A stretch of DNA of 47,328 nt. It comes from Polaromonas sp. (GTDB lineage Bacteria; Pseudomonadota; Gammaproteobacteria; Burkholderiales; Burkholderiaceae_C). Shown piece by piece: positions 37,367 through 45,931 of this stretch. Location of the stretch: assembly GCA_028292745.1 (NCBI GenBank), contig JAQGLT010000111.1, forward strand, positions 1-47,328, written 5' to 3'. The first letter of the stretch is position 1. Every line of letters begins with the position of its first letter. The notes under the pieces were generated by a model, which was given only the letters and a program-made list of their open reading frames with translations, was not told where the DNA came from and ran no database searches. The position numbers and the translations under genes are program-made.

Positions 37367-39010
37367 ATGGACATCACCCACGAAGTGTTTAACCAGCCCG
37401 CGCCGCTGGTCGAGTACAACCTGTTCGAGACCAACCAGCCCTTGCAGTGCGCACTGAGGTTCAATGCGCCCAGCCTGGACACTGCCGAGCTGATGCAGCT
37501 GGGCGCCAGGCTGGGCACGGCCGAGATGCAGGCGCATGCGCGCCTTGCCAATGTGCACACCCCCGAGCTGCATACGCATGACCGGTTTGGCCGACGGGTG
37601 GACCGGGTCGAATTTCACCCCAGCTACCACGCCCTCATGGCGGCGTCGGTGGAAGCCGGCCTGCACGGCGCGCCCTGGGCGAGCCCCCCCAACGTGTCCG
37701 CCCATGTGCGCAGGGCGGCGGGCTTCATGCTTTTCACCGAGCTGGAGGCTTCCAGCCTGTGCCCGATTTCCATGACCTATGCCGTCACGCCGGCCCTGCG
37801 CGGCAACCCGGCCCTCTACGCCGACTGGGCGCCCGGGCTCACCAGCCGGCACTACGATCCGGCGCTCAAGCACTGGCAGGCCAAGCCCGGCCTCACCATG
37901 GGCATGGGCATGACGGAAAAGCAGGGCGGCTCGGACGTGCGGGCCAACACCACGCGTGCCGTGTCCGCCGGAGCCGATGCCTGGGGCCAGCGCTTTGCGG
38001 TCACCGGCCACAAGTGGTTTTTTTCGGCGCCGATGTGCGATGCCTTCCTGATCCTGGCGCAGGCGCCGGGCGGCTTGTCCTGCCTGTTCCTGCCGCGCGT
38101 GCTGCCCGATGGATCGCTCAACGCGATTCACATGCAGCGGCTGAAGGACAAGCTCGGCAACAAGGCCAATGCCAGCGCCGAGGTCGAGTTCAGCGATGCT
38201 GCCGCCTGGCTGGTCGGGGAAGAAGGCCGGGGCGTGGCGCAAATCCTGGCCATGGGCACGATGACGCGGCTGGACTGCGCACTGGGCACCAGCGGGCTGA
38301 TGCGCCAGTCGCTCGCCATGGCCCTGAACCACGCCGCCCAGCGTCAGGCGTTTGGCAAGCCCCTGCTCGCGCAGCCCCTGATGCGCAACGTGCTGGCCGA
38401 TCTTGCTATTGAAAGCGAAGCAGCTTGCGCTTTATCCATCAGGCTGGCAAGAACTTTTGACCATTCAAATGATGACCACGAGCAGGCCCTGTCGCGGCTG
38501 CTGACGCCGGTGGCCAAGTTCTGGATCTGCAAGCGCGGCAGCGCCTTTGCCCAGGAAGCCATGGAATGCCTGGGCGGCAACGGCTATGTGGAGGCGGGCG
38601 GCGAAGGCACCATGGCGCGCATCTACCGCGAAATGCCGGTCAACTCGATCTGGGAAGGCGCAGGAAACATCATGGCGCTGGACCTGCTGCGGGCGCTGCG
38701 CAGGCCCGAAGCCGTGGCCGCGCTGGCGCAGGAGCTTTCTGCCGCGGCGGGAGCGCATCCGGCGCTGGACCGCCTGGCCGCCCGGCTGCCGGCCCAGATT
38801 GAAGAATTCGCCTCCGAGGCACAGGCGCGCCGCCTGGCGCAGGCGATTGCGCTGGCGATGCAGGCTGCACTGCTTTGCCGGTCCGCGCCTGGCGCCGTGG
38901 CGGACGCCTTTTGCGACTCGCGCCTGGCCGGCCACTGGGGCCAGACCTTTGGCACGCTGGCCGCAGGCACTGATTTCGACAGCATCATCGACCGGGCCAT
39001 GCCCTATTGA
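37367..39010 (+). CDS. aidB: AidB-like acyl-CoA dehydrogenase family protein
   Basis: Flavoprotein of 547 residues very close in pattern to E. coli AidB, which is induced by alkylating agents and has weak isovaleryl-CoA dehydrogenase activity. Seen: EVFNQPAPLVEYNLFETN at the start, GRLGTAE-like LGARLGTAEMQ, SLCPISMTYAVTPALR, GMGMTEKQGGSDVRANTT, GHKWFFSAPMCDAFLILAQ, RLKDKLGNKANASAEVEF, and MPVNSIWEGAGNIMALDLLRAL with the acidic active-site position. The basic C-terminal DNA-binding domain of AidB is shorter and Ala-rich here, so a metabolic role in this catabolic cluster is as likely as a repair role. Shine-Dalgarno GGGAGG upstream. Bases 38404-38430 resemble a degenerate dispersed palindrome. 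Confidence 0.88.
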   Translation: MDITHEVFNQPAPLVEYNLFETNQPLQCALRFNAPSLDTAELMQLGARLGTAEMQAHARLANVHTPELHTHDRFGRRVDRVEFHPSYHALMAASVEAGLHGAPWASPPNVSAHVRRAAGFMLFTELEASSLCPISMTYAVTPALRGNPALYADWAPGLTSRHYDPALKHWQAKPGLTMGMGMTEKQGGSDVRANTTRAVSAGADAWGQRFAVTGHKWFFSAPMCDAFLILAQAPGGLSCLFLPRVLPDGSLNAIHMQRLKDKLGNKANASAEVEFSDAAAWLVGEEGRGVAQILAMGTMTRLDCALGTSGLMRQSLAMALNHAAQRQAFGKPLLAQPLMRNVLADLAIESEAACALSIRLARTFDHSNDDHEQALSRLLTPVAKFWICKRGSAFAQEAMECLGGNGYVEAGGEGTMARIYREMPVNSIWEGAGNIMALDLLRALRRPEAVAALAQELSAAAGAHPALDRLAARLPAQIEEFASEAQARRLAQAIALAMQAALLCRSAPGAVADAFCDSRLAGHWGQTFGTLAAGTDFDSIIDRAMPY

Positions 39011-39050
39011 CCCCCGCGCTGCCCTTACGCATCATTTCAAGGAAACACCG

Positions 39051-39998
39051 ATGACCACGCCCCCGACCCTGATTCTTCACCACTACCCGACCTCGCCGTT
39101 CGCAGAGAAGGTCAGGCTGATGCTGGGCTATAAAAACATCCCCTGGAAGTCGGTGGTGATTCCGATGATCAATCCCAAGCCCGACGTCGTGGCGCTGACC
39201 GGCGGCTACCGCAAAACGCCGGTGCTGCAGATTGGCGCCGACATCTATTGCGACACGGCACTGATTGCCGACGTGCTGGAGCATGTCGAGCACCTGCCCA
39301 CGCTGTACCCCGAGCCCAGCAAGGGCATGGCGCGCATCCTGGCGCAGTGGGCCGACACCACGCTGTTCTGGACCTCCATGGCCTTCAACATGCAGCCCAG
39401 GGGCCTGGCCCAGATTTTCGCCAATGCGCCGCCCGACGCGGCCAAGGCCTTTGCCGAAGACCGCAAGGCCATGAGCGCCGGCATGACGCGCCAGCGTCCG
39501 CAGGACGCCGCTGCGGCATACAAGTCCTATCTGCGGCGCCTGTCCGACATGCTCGATGACCGGTCCTTCGTGCTGGGCGACATGCCGTGCATTGCCGACT
39601 TTGCGATGTACCACCCGCTCTGGTTCACCCGGGTGCGGACCTCCGTGCTGGCCGATATCCTGAATGCCACGCCGGCGGTGCTGGAGTGGATGGACCGCAT
39701 GGCCGCCATTGGTCATGGCTCGATGGAAAAGTTCAGCGCGGCCGAGGCGATCGCGGTGGCCGCCGCATCCACGCCTGCTGTCCTGCATGACGACGTGGTC
39801 CAAGACGAACACGGGATTGCGCTCGGGAGCGAGGTCGTGATCAATGCGGAGAGTTTTGGCCTGGAGCCCACGCAGGGCGAACTGGTGGCGGCCACCCGGA
39901 TGCACTACACGCTGCGCCGCACCGACGAGCGGGCAGGGCGGGTGCATGTGCATTTCCCGCGCATCGGCTATTCGCTCAAGCCTGCTGTTTCGGCATGA
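39051..39998 (+). CDS. Glutathione S-transferase-like protein with extra C-terminal domain
   Basis: A 315-residue protein. Residues 1-80 form a thioredoxin-like GST N-domain (LILHHYPTSPFAEKVRLMLGYKNIPW, then GGYRKTPVLQIGADIYCDTALIADVLE with the cis-Pro and the glutathione-gamma-glutamyl D/S-type position). Residues 90-225 are a helical GST C-domain (SFVLGDMPCIADFAMYHPLW). About 85 further residues, starting near AVAAASTPAVLHDDVV, are predicted beta-rich (ESFGLEPTQGELVAATRMHYTLRRTDE, RVHVHFPRIGYSL) and are not part of a normal GST of 200-230 residues. The catalytic position holds Ser (SPFAEK). ATG at 39051 follows AAGGAAACACCG. It overlaps the GNAT gene by 4 bp. Confidence 0.85.
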   Translation: MTTPPTLILHHYPTSPFAEKVRLMLGYKNIPWKSVVIPMINPKPDVVALTGGYRKTPVLQIGADIYCDTALIADVLEHVEHLPTLYPEPSKGMARILAQWADTTLFWTSMAFNMQPRGLAQIFANAPPDAAKAFAEDRKAMSAGMTRQRPQDAAAAYKSYLRRLSDMLDDRSFVLGDMPCIADFAMYHPLWFTRVRTSVLADILNATPAVLEWMDRMAAIGHGSMEKFSAAEAIAVAAASTPAVLHDDVVQDEHGIALGSEVVINAESFGLEPTQGELVAATRMHYTLRRTDERAGRVHVHFPRIGYSLKPAVSA

Positions 39999-40450
39999 GC
40001 GGTATCGAATGGCGTTACCTGGCCTTCGATGAATTGACGGCCAGTCAGCTCTATTCCGTGCTTCAGCTGCGCAGCGAGGTCTTTGTGGTCGAGCAGGCCT
40101 GCATTTTTCAGGACATGGACGGCGCCGATTTGCAGGCCATGCATTTGCTCGGCACCCGGCAAAGCACTCTGGTGGCCTATGCGCGCTGCTTTGCCACAGG
40201 CCTTCACTATGCCGAAGCCAGCATGGGCCGCATCGTCACGCACCCCTGCGTGCGCGGCAACGGCACCGGTCATCGGCTTGTGGAGCGCGCCATTGCATGC
40301 CTTTTGCACGCGGTCGGCGACCAGCCCATCCGCATCGGCGCGCAGGCGAGGCTGGAGGCGTTTTACCGTCAGCATGGGTTTGAGAAGTCCGGGCTGCCGT
40401 ATCAGGAGGACGGCATTCCTCATATCGAAATGCTGCGCAGTGCTGGGTGA
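39995..40450 (+). CDS. GNAT-family acetyltransferase, ElaA-like
   Basis: A 151-residue N-acetyltransferase of the ElaA group. It opens with IEWRYLAFDELTASQLYSVLQLRSEVFVVEQACIFQDMDGAD, the ElaA hallmark (L..R..VFVVEQ.C...D.D..D). The acetyl-CoA-binding segment follows: MGRIVTHPCVRGNGTGHRLVERAI, and near the end the usual AQARLEAFYRQHGFEKSG. The substrate is unknown in this family. The start codon overlaps the GST gene stop (ATGA), so translation is coupled, although no functional link with a GST is known to me. Confidence 0.92.
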   Translation: MSGIEWRYLAFDELTASQLYSVLQLRSEVFVVEQACIFQDMDGADLQAMHLLGTRQSTLVAYARCFATGLHYAEASMGRIVTHPCVRGNGTGHRLVERAIACLLHAVGDQPIRIGAQARLEAFYRQHGFEKSGLPYQEDGIPHIEMLRSAG

Positions 40451-40490
40451 AAGTTAAGGATTGAAAGTTGAAAGCTAAAGGGGTTTCCCG

Positions 40491-41396
40491 ATGATCACTA
40501 ATTTCAATGGCAAGACTGCCGTACTGACCGGTGCGGGTTCCGGTTTTGGTCTGGAATGCGCCCGTATTGGCGCCAGGCTGGGCATGAAACTGGTGCTGGT
40601 CGATGTGCAGCAGGACGCGCTGGAGCAGGCTAGCGCCGACTTGCAGGCCCAGGGCGCCGAAGTGCTGGCTTTTCAGCTCGACGTGTCGCATGCCGGGCAA
40701 ATGCAGGCCATGAGCGAGGCGGTGTTCGCCCGCTTCGGCGCGCCGCACGTCCTCTTCAACAATGCCGGCGTTGGCTCGGGCGGTCTGATCTGGGAAAACA
40801 GCGTCAAGGACTGGGAATGGGTGCTGGGCGTCAACCTGTGGGGTGTCATTCACGGCGTTCGCCTGTTTACGCCCATGATGCTCGAAGCCGCCGCCAGGGA
40901 TCCGGCGTGGCAGGGCCATATCGTCAACACCGCCAGCATGGCCGGCCTGCTCACGCCGCCCAACATGGGCGTGTACAACGTCAGCAAGCATGCCGTCGTG
41001 TCCTTCAGCGAAACGCTTTACCAGGACTTGCGCCTGGTCACCGAGCAGATTGGCGCCAGCGTGCTGTGCCCCTATTTCGTGCCGACCGGCATCAGCCAGA
41101 GCCATCGCAACCGGCCCGCCGAACTTGGCACTGAACAACCGACCCGAAGCCAGTTGATCGGCCAGGCAATGACCGGTAAGGCCGTCGGCTCCGGCAAGGT
41201 GACGGCGGCTGAAGTGGCGCAGAAAGTATTCGACGCCATGGCGGCTGACCAGTTCTATATCTTCAGCCACCCCAAAGCGTTGGGCAATGTGCAAAGCCGG
41301 ATGGACTGCATCCTTCGACAGTCCAACCCGGTGGATCCATTTGCCGAACGGCCTGAAATAGGCCGCGACTTGAAGGCAGCCTTGCGAGCTGTGTGA
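40491..41396 (+). CDS. Short-chain dehydrogenase/reductase (SDR), 301 aa
   Basis: Classical SDR with cofactor motif TGAGSGFG, acidic residue VDVQQD after the second strand (suggesting NAD preference), NNAGVGSGG, catalytic Ser in NTASMAG and the YxxxK pair in VYNVSKHAV. The C-terminal part is longer than in the other SDR (about 300 residues) and lacks the typical WLAVDGG end; it ends ERPEIGRDLKAALRAV. Shine-Dalgarno-like AAAGGGG lies upstream of the ATG. It is 40 bp after the GNAT gene and is the last gene of the catabolic run. Substrate unknown. Confidence 0.9.
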   Translation: MITNFNGKTAVLTGAGSGFGLECARIGARLGMKLVLVDVQQDALEQASADLQAQGAEVLAFQLDVSHAGQMQAMSEAVFARFGAPHVLFNNAGVGSGGLIWENSVKDWEWVLGVNLWGVIHGVRLFTPMMLEAAARDPAWQGHIVNTASMAGLLTPPNMGVYNVSKHAVVSFSETLYQDLRLVTEQIGASVLCPYFVPTGISQSHRNRPAELGTEQPTRSQLIGQAMTGKAVGSGKVTAAEVAQKVFDAMAADQFYIFSHPKALGNVQSRMDCILRQSNPVDPFAERPEIGRDLKAALRAV

Positions 41397-41960
41397 AACA
41401 TGACGCCCCTGCTCAAGAACCCAGCGGTTTGGGTGGGCGTCAGCGTAGAAGCATCTACCCTGTTTAAATTGGCTCGCGTTGTTTCGGCAACAAGATGAAA
41501 ACCGGGTTATCGTTTCTTTTCCCTGATTTGCCTTTAAGCAATCCGTAATTCCACCCTTGTATTTAATTGTTCATTGGGCCAATTGCTGTTGTTGGTACAT
41601 TCTTTTATTCGTAAAATGAATAGTGATGATGATAATGATGTTCAAATTCAGCGAATTACATGGATAGAAAAGCATGAATTCATGTCAAATCGTATCTTGC
41701 CTCCTCATCAGGGATAACTGCCGATAGCCCGAAACAGCTAAAAATAGGCACTGCGTTTTACCTTGCAAATTCAGTAACCATAAGTAATAGGCAACACTCC
41801 GAAGTGGCTTTTTTTTTGGTTTTACGTATCAATGCATCTTGGTGATGTAAACATGAGCAATTGAAAAGTAACAAATTACCAGTCACACATCGCCTGACAG
41901 TGACTAAGCTGTTTTATTACAGTCTCATGCCAAGGCTGGACAACTAAAGTAGAGGGATTC
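41397..41960. other. AT-rich intergenic region before the response regulator
   Basis: No gene is seen. A discontinuous hairpin (TGACGCCC at 41401-41408 with GGGCGTCA at 41435-41442, and an inner ACCCA/TGGGT pair) just after the SDR stop could end that transcript, although it lacks a T-tract. The rest is much more AT-rich than the DNA to the left, with runs such as TTTTTTTTT near 41810. It must contain the response-regulator promoter; AGAGGGA before the ATG at 41961 is its Shine-Dalgarno. Confidence 0.55.
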
Positions 41961-42749
41961 ATGGAAACTCGTAACGAATCTGAAGTCACGTCAGACTTTT
42001 TAATCAAAAATGGCGCCTCGTCAACGAACCACCTTCTGGCGCCTCACAGTGTCCAGCAGTCCATGTGGCCAGGATTTCTCACGGGACAGGCCGAACAGCC
42101 CGTCCGTGTCCTTTTGATCGATGACGACCCACACATGAGCCGTGTCATTGCGCATGAGCTGCTGGCTGATTTGCGTATTAACCTGCTTGGACAGGCTGGC
42201 AGCGTCAAGGAAGGCCGCCGCCTCATCAGCCAGAATGAATTCGATGTGATGCTTGTCGACCTGAATCTGGGGGATGGCACGGGTTTTTCACTGATTGAAT
42301 ACATGAAAACCATACGCCCCATGGCTGAAGCCATTGTCATTTCAGCGATGGAGGACGAGCAGCATGCCTTGCATGCGTTCGAGCTTGGGGCGACTGGCTA
42401 TTTAGTGAAGAATTCATGGTTCGGCAACTTTCCCCAAGCGGTTTTGCAGGTGGTGAATGGCGGCGCCTCGATCACACCCAATCTGGCGCGCCGGCTTCTC
42501 GGAAAATTCGAGGCACCGATCAACAGCGGGCCCGCCCCGGAGCAAAACAAAAGCAAGGAAAAACTCTCCGAGCGCGAGAAGGAGGTGCTGAAGCTGGTGG
42601 CATCGGGCTATACCAGCACTGAAATCGGTGCGCGCCTGACCATCAGTGCGCAAACCGTCAACACCCATATCAAGAACATCTATCGCAAGCTCAACGTTCG
42701 CACCCGGGCGCAGGCCGTGAGTTTTGCCGCAATTCGCGGGCTTTTCTAG
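41961..42749 (+). CDS. Orphan NarL/LuxR-type response regulator
   Basis: Predicted two-component transcription factor of 262 residues. A receiver domain starts near residue 48 (VRVLLIDDDPHMS, acidic Asp54-56), with phospho-acceptor Asp100 (MLVDLNLGDG), Ser128 at the switch position (VISAM) and Lys150 (YLVKNS). A LuxR-type helix-turn-helix follows (residues about 196-255: KLSEREKEVLKLVASGYTSTEIGARLTISAQTVNTHIKNIYRKLNVRTRAQ). About 48 residues precede the receiver domain, an unusual extension with no clear fold. No histidine kinase gene is next to it. Target genes unknown. Confidence 0.92.
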   Translation: METRNESEVTSDFLIKNGASSTNHLLAPHSVQQSMWPGFLTGQAEQPVRVLLIDDDPHMSRVIAHELLADLRINLLGQAGSVKEGRRLISQNEFDVMLVDLNLGDGTGFSLIEYMKTIRPMAEAIVISAMEDEQHALHAFELGATGYLVKNSWFGNFPQAVLQVVNGGASITPNLARRLLGKFEAPINSGPAPEQNKSKEKLSEREKEVLKLVASGYTSTEIGARLTISAQTVNTHIKNIYRKLNVRTRAQAVSFAAIRGLF

Positions 42750-42877
42750 ACAGCTTGAACGCGTGGCTCGACGCCTGCAGGCCTGATGTTGGGCTGTCGG
42801 GCTAGAGCGGATTTTTAGCCCAAAAATAGTTTTCAGCATCAAATACGCATTTTGCGTAAACCTAGTCTGCCCAAGCA

Positions 42878-42894
42878 ACTATAAATTCAATAGC
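42878..42894. repeat. 17-bp palindromic repeat, intergenic
   Basis: ACTATAAATTCAATAGC, the first base differing from the family consensus. Lies downstream of the response-regulator gene. Confidence 0.65.
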
Positions 42895-43115
42895 AAAAAA
42901 CTGTTTGATGCTTTGGCCGATGTGTCGAAAGTCAAGTGACTTTTTTGGACATGTGAAATGAACTACCGGTTCAGTTTGCCGGGGGTAGAAGGTTGGCACA
43001 CTTGGCTGGTCCGTATATATCATTCTTGGCGACCATGGCTTGACTACGCTACGGCTTCATGCCCGTCAAGGCGAAATCATCCCGACTAAAAGCATCCGAG
43101 CGCGGCAGCCCGTAG

Positions 43116-43268
43116 CGTGTTGAGCCCGTTTACTCAAGAAAAACTTGCAAAGTTTGGGCGGATTTGCGCATCGCACTGCTTGTCGGCAACAAAAATGGCC
43201 GCATGCTGGCAAAATCGAGCGAAATTTATGCGGCCGCTCTGCAGCGCCAAGGCATCAAACCCGCCTGA
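43116..43268 (+). pseudogene. Possible remnant of a small gene
   Basis: A frame open from 43116 to a TGA at 43266 reads KVWADLRIALLVGNKNG, then RMLAKSSEIYAAALQRQGIKPA. This looks like real protein sequence (balanced composition, amphipathic helix), but it has no start codon before the conserved-looking part and is bounded upstream by a stop. It could be a decayed gene or chance; family not recognised. Confidence 0.25.
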
Positions 43269-43416
43269 TTTACGCATTGGGTGTCACCCATGTATCCGTG
43301 CTCTGTTCGTCTGAGCTTTCCAAATTGGCGCATGAACCGGTGGCGGACTTGTCCAAGTGATCAGCGGCTCAAGTCAACAGCTTTCCCCTACCTTCACTAT
43401 TTCCATCTGGCATGCC

Positions 43417-44022
43417 ATGACATTCAAAGCCTTCTCCAAAATTTTTCCTATGGCGCTTCTTGGCGCCGGTCTTTTGTTGGCCGGCTGTAGCGAAGAGCCC
43501 GGCAAGCCAAATTCTGCGAAAACCGATCAGAAGGCACCTGCCCCGGTTTCGATGTCTGCAATGGCTGAGCAGGCTACGGGTTTTACCGTGGGCTCTCAAA
43601 TGACTGCCCGCACGGTGTATGTGTTTTTTGATGCGCAATGCCCCCATTGCGGCGCTTTGTGGAATGCTGCGAAACCGTTGAAATCTCAAACAAAATTTGT
43701 CTGGATTCCGGTAGGGATCATCAACCCATCAAGTACATCGCAGGGGGCCACCTTGTTGGCTGCGGCCGATCCAGTTGCGGCAATGGATGCGCATGAAACG
43801 TCATTGCTCGCCAAGCAGGGCGGCATCAGCGCAGCAAGCAATCTGGACACCCAAAAGGCAGCCGTTGCGCGGAATACCGAACTGATGACACGCTTTGGCT
43901 TTACCTCTATTCCGACAATCATTGGAATGCATGCGCAGACCGGTGCGCTGGTGACGAAAGAAGGTGCCATGCCAACCGCAGCGCTTGCTGACTTGCTCGG
44001 CTTGCAGGTACCGGCAAACTAG
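43417..44022 (+). CDS. DsbG/DsbC-like thioredoxin-fold lipoprotein
   Basis: Predicted periplasmic, membrane-anchored thiol-disulfide protein of 201 residues. A lipoprotein signal ends in LLLAGC (Cys24). After a linker the thioredoxin fold begins TVYVFFDAQCPHCGALW with the redox pair Cys75-Cys78 (CPHC), and the cis-proline loop is TSIPTIIGM. The CPHC motif and FFDAQCPHC context are of the DsbG/DsbA type; the N-terminal dimerisation domain of DsbC/DsbG is absent or reduced. Start: ATG at 43417, giving a standard signal peptide; the in-frame start 20 codons upstream would put extra residues before it. It stands alone; its partner reductase is not in the window. Confidence 0.88.
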   Translation: MTFKAFSKIFPMALLGAGLLLAGCSEEPGKPNSAKTDQKAPAPVSMSAMAEQATGFTVGSQMTARTVYVFFDAQCPHCGALWNAAKPLKSQTKFVWIPVGIINPSSTSQGATLLAAADPVAAMDAHETSLLAKQGGISAASNLDTQKAAVARNTELMTRFGFTSIPTIIGMHAQTGALVTKEGAMPTAALADLLGLQVPAN

Positions 44023-44180
44023 CCGTTACCTGCTATTGGAGATTTGTTGCAATCCCAGCACACTTGTGTAATAACGCCGGTCATCCCAACTTTTTATTTA
44101 ACTAAAAAGGCCTATGGCGCAATAACCATGAGCGTCATTAGCTATCATTTTGGCAGCTACCGTCGCGGGCTGTTGAGCTA

Positions 44181-45410
44181 TTAAAACAGCACCCGGCTGC
44201 GAATCGTTCCAGGAACATCAGCCAGTTTGGACAGTGCCATATCCGAGTGCGCCGCATCAATGTCAATGACAACATAGCCGATCGCTTCGTTGGTCTGCAG
44301 GAACTGCGAGGCAATATTGATCTGGTTGTCCGAAAACACACGGTTAATTTCTGAAAGCACCCCAGGCACGTTGCGATGTATGTGCAGCAGTCTGTGCTTG
44401 CCCGGATGTGCTGGCAGGGCAACTTCAGGAAAGTTGACGGATGAGGTTGACGTTCCGTTGTCGCTGTACTTCACCAGCTTTTCTGCCACTTCGATACCGA
44501 TGTTTGCCTGTGCTTCGATTGTCGAGCCACCAACATGCGGCGTCAAAATAACATTCTCCAGGCCGCGCAAGGGTGATTCGAAGACATCTTTGTTGCTGCG
44601 TGGCTCGACTGGAAACACGTCAATGGCCGCCCCCAGCAGTTTTTTCTGACGCAATGCCTCAGCCAGCGGCTCGATCTCAACCACAGTGCCGCGTGAAGCG
44701 TTGATCAGTATGCTGCTTGGTTTCATGGCCGCAATCTGGGCAGTGCCAATCATCCATTGCGTTGCTTGCGTTTCTGGAACATGCAGGGTAACCACATCGG
44801 ACTGTGCCAATAAGTCATTCAATTGCGTGATCTGTTGCGCGTTACCCAACGGCAGTTTGGTGACCACGTCAAAAAATACGACTCGCATGCCAAGCCCTTC
44901 AGCCAGCACGGACAACTGCGTGCCGATAGAGCCATATCCAACAATACCCAATGTCTTCCCGCGGATCTCATAAGCGTTTTCGGCCGACTTCAACCATCCT
45001 CCACGATGCGCAACAGCACTTTTTTCGGGTATCCCGCGAAGCAGCAAGATTGCTTCAGCCAAGACAAGTTCGGCAACCGAACGGGTGTTGGAAAATGGCG
45101 CATTGAAAACAGCCACACCACGCTCGCGTGCTGCCTGCAGATCGACTTGATTGGTGCCAATGCAAAAACAGCCGACAGCGGCAAGTCTGGAAGCATGCGC
45201 AAATACCTCGGCAGTGAGCTGCGTCCGCGAACGGATGCCAATGAAGTGGGCATCTGCAATTTTCAGTTTAAGTTCGTTTTCCGGCAAGGCACCCGGAAGA
45301 CTCTCGATCTGCGAATACCCTGCAGCACGCAGAACATCGACAGCGGAAGGGTGTATGCCTTCGAGAAGCAGGAACTTGATTCTATTTTTATCAGTCGAAG
45401 TTTTGGTCAT
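44181..45410 (-). CDS. serA: D-3-phosphoglycerate dehydrogenase
   Basis: First step of serine synthesis: oxidises 3-phosphoglycerate with NAD+. The 409-residue product is the E. coli-like type with substrate, NAD and ACT domains. Seen: FIGIRSRTQLTAEVF, cofactor motif GIVGYGSIGTQL, catalytic Arg in LINASRGTVVE, Glu in IDVFPVEP and His in LTPHVGGST; the C-terminal ACT domain (HIHRNVPGVLSEINRVFSDNQINI) binds serine for feedback inhibition. The gene is visibly lower in GC than the 1-41 kb genes, so either this part of the chromosome has a different composition or the gene was acquired. Its promoter must lie in 45411-45681, on the other side of which is the tRNA gene. Confidence 0.95.
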   Translation of the reverse strand: MTKTSTDKNRIKFLLLEGIHPSAVDVLRAAGYSQIESLPGALPENELKLKIADAHFIGIRSRTQLTAEVFAHASRLAAVGCFCIGTNQVDLQAARERGVAVFNAPFSNTRSVAELVLAEAILLLRGIPEKSAVAHRGGWLKSAENAYEIRGKTLGIVGYGSIGTQLSVLAEGLGMRVVFFDVVTKLPLGNAQQITQLNDLLAQSDVVTLHVPETQATQWMIGTAQIAAMKPSSILINASRGTVVEIEPLAEALRQKKLLGAAIDVFPVEPRSNKDVFESPLRGLENVILTPHVGGSTIEAQANIGIEVAEKLVKYSDNGTSTSSVNFPEVALPAHPGKHRLLHIHRNVPGVLSEINRVFSDNQINIASQFLQTNEAIGYVVIDIDAAHSDMALSKLADVPGTIRSRVLF

Positions 45411-45663
45411 GGGACTTTCGGGTCATTGATAGCCATACGGTAAATATCTATAAGCCACATTCTGCCAGCAGCCTTCATGCGCTTAAGCCTTGCAATTGCC
45501 GACTTGACTTTTGTTCGCTATGCCAACTCGCCAACGCTTACACGGGTAACAAGAAGGAAAGGAAACGTCGAGCGGCATTTGCAAACTTCTGGCAAGTTTT
45601 TCCACCAATTGCAGGAAAACCCCTTGGAAAGAAGCTCAAGCTAAAAAGCGTAAAAATTGACGC

Positions 45664-45669
45664 TATAAT
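45664..45669 (+). promoter_or_regulatory. -10 hexamer of the tRNA-Asn gene
   Basis: TATAAT lies 12 bp before the tRNA 5' end. No good -35 hexamer is visible 16-18 bp upstream. Confidence 0.6.
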
Positions 45670-45681
45670 TTAAGGCTAGAT

Positions 45682-45757
45682 TCCTCAATAGCTCAGTTGG
45701 TAGAGCGCCGGACTGTTAATCCGTAGGTCCCTGGTTCGAGCCCAGGTTGAGGAGCCA
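45682..45757 (+). tRNA. tRNA-Asn (anticodon GTT)
   Basis: The 76-base sequence folds as a full cloverleaf. The acceptor stem is TCCTCAA with TTGAGGA and discriminator G. D-arm AGCTCAGTTGGTAGAGC, anticodon GTT at 45715-45717 and the T-arm with GGTTCGAGC follow, and CCA is encoded at 45755-45757. A terminator follows at 45781. Confidence 0.97.
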
Positions 45758-45780
45758 GAATAAGCCTTACAGGCATTGAA

Positions 45781-45813
45781 AAGCTTGCTACTGAAAATGT
45801 AGCAAGCTTTTTT
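45781..45813 (+). terminator. Intrinsic terminator of the tRNA-Asn gene
   Basis: AAGCTTGCTAC, loop TGAAAAT, GTAGCAAGCTT, then TTTT. Perfect 11-bp stem with T-tract, 24 bp after the tRNA. Confidence 0.9.
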
Positions 45814-45931
45814 CTTGTTTGGTGAGGTAAGCAGCATGTAAGCAATAACGGCAGAGCACCGTTTTGTTCATCAATCTAAGTTTTTTGGGATGAGGATTTT
45901 TATTGCGCTAGTGAAACTAGACCGAGTTCGA

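Larger units (their letters stand above)
42750..43416. other. Intergenic region with palindrome and possible gene remnant
   Basis: Holds a 17-bp palindrome copy at 42878-42894 (ACTATAAATTCAATAGC). In the frame 43116-43268 a coding-like stretch without a start codon is seen. The remainder shows no gene or clear terminator. Several short open frames here (43117-43314, 43145-43360) have no supporting start signals. Confidence 0.5.

Noticed and set aside
43145..43490. Several short plus-strand open frames between the response regulator and the DsbG-like gene
   Set aside because: No ribosome-binding sites, no recognisable protein features and mutual overlap; at most one frame (43116-43268) looks coding-like and is listed as a tentative remnant.
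44150..44200. Hairpin GCTGTT/AACAGC at the end of serA as a terminator
   Set aside because: The stem is only 6 bp, overlaps the stop codon and lacks a T-tract on the serA strand.
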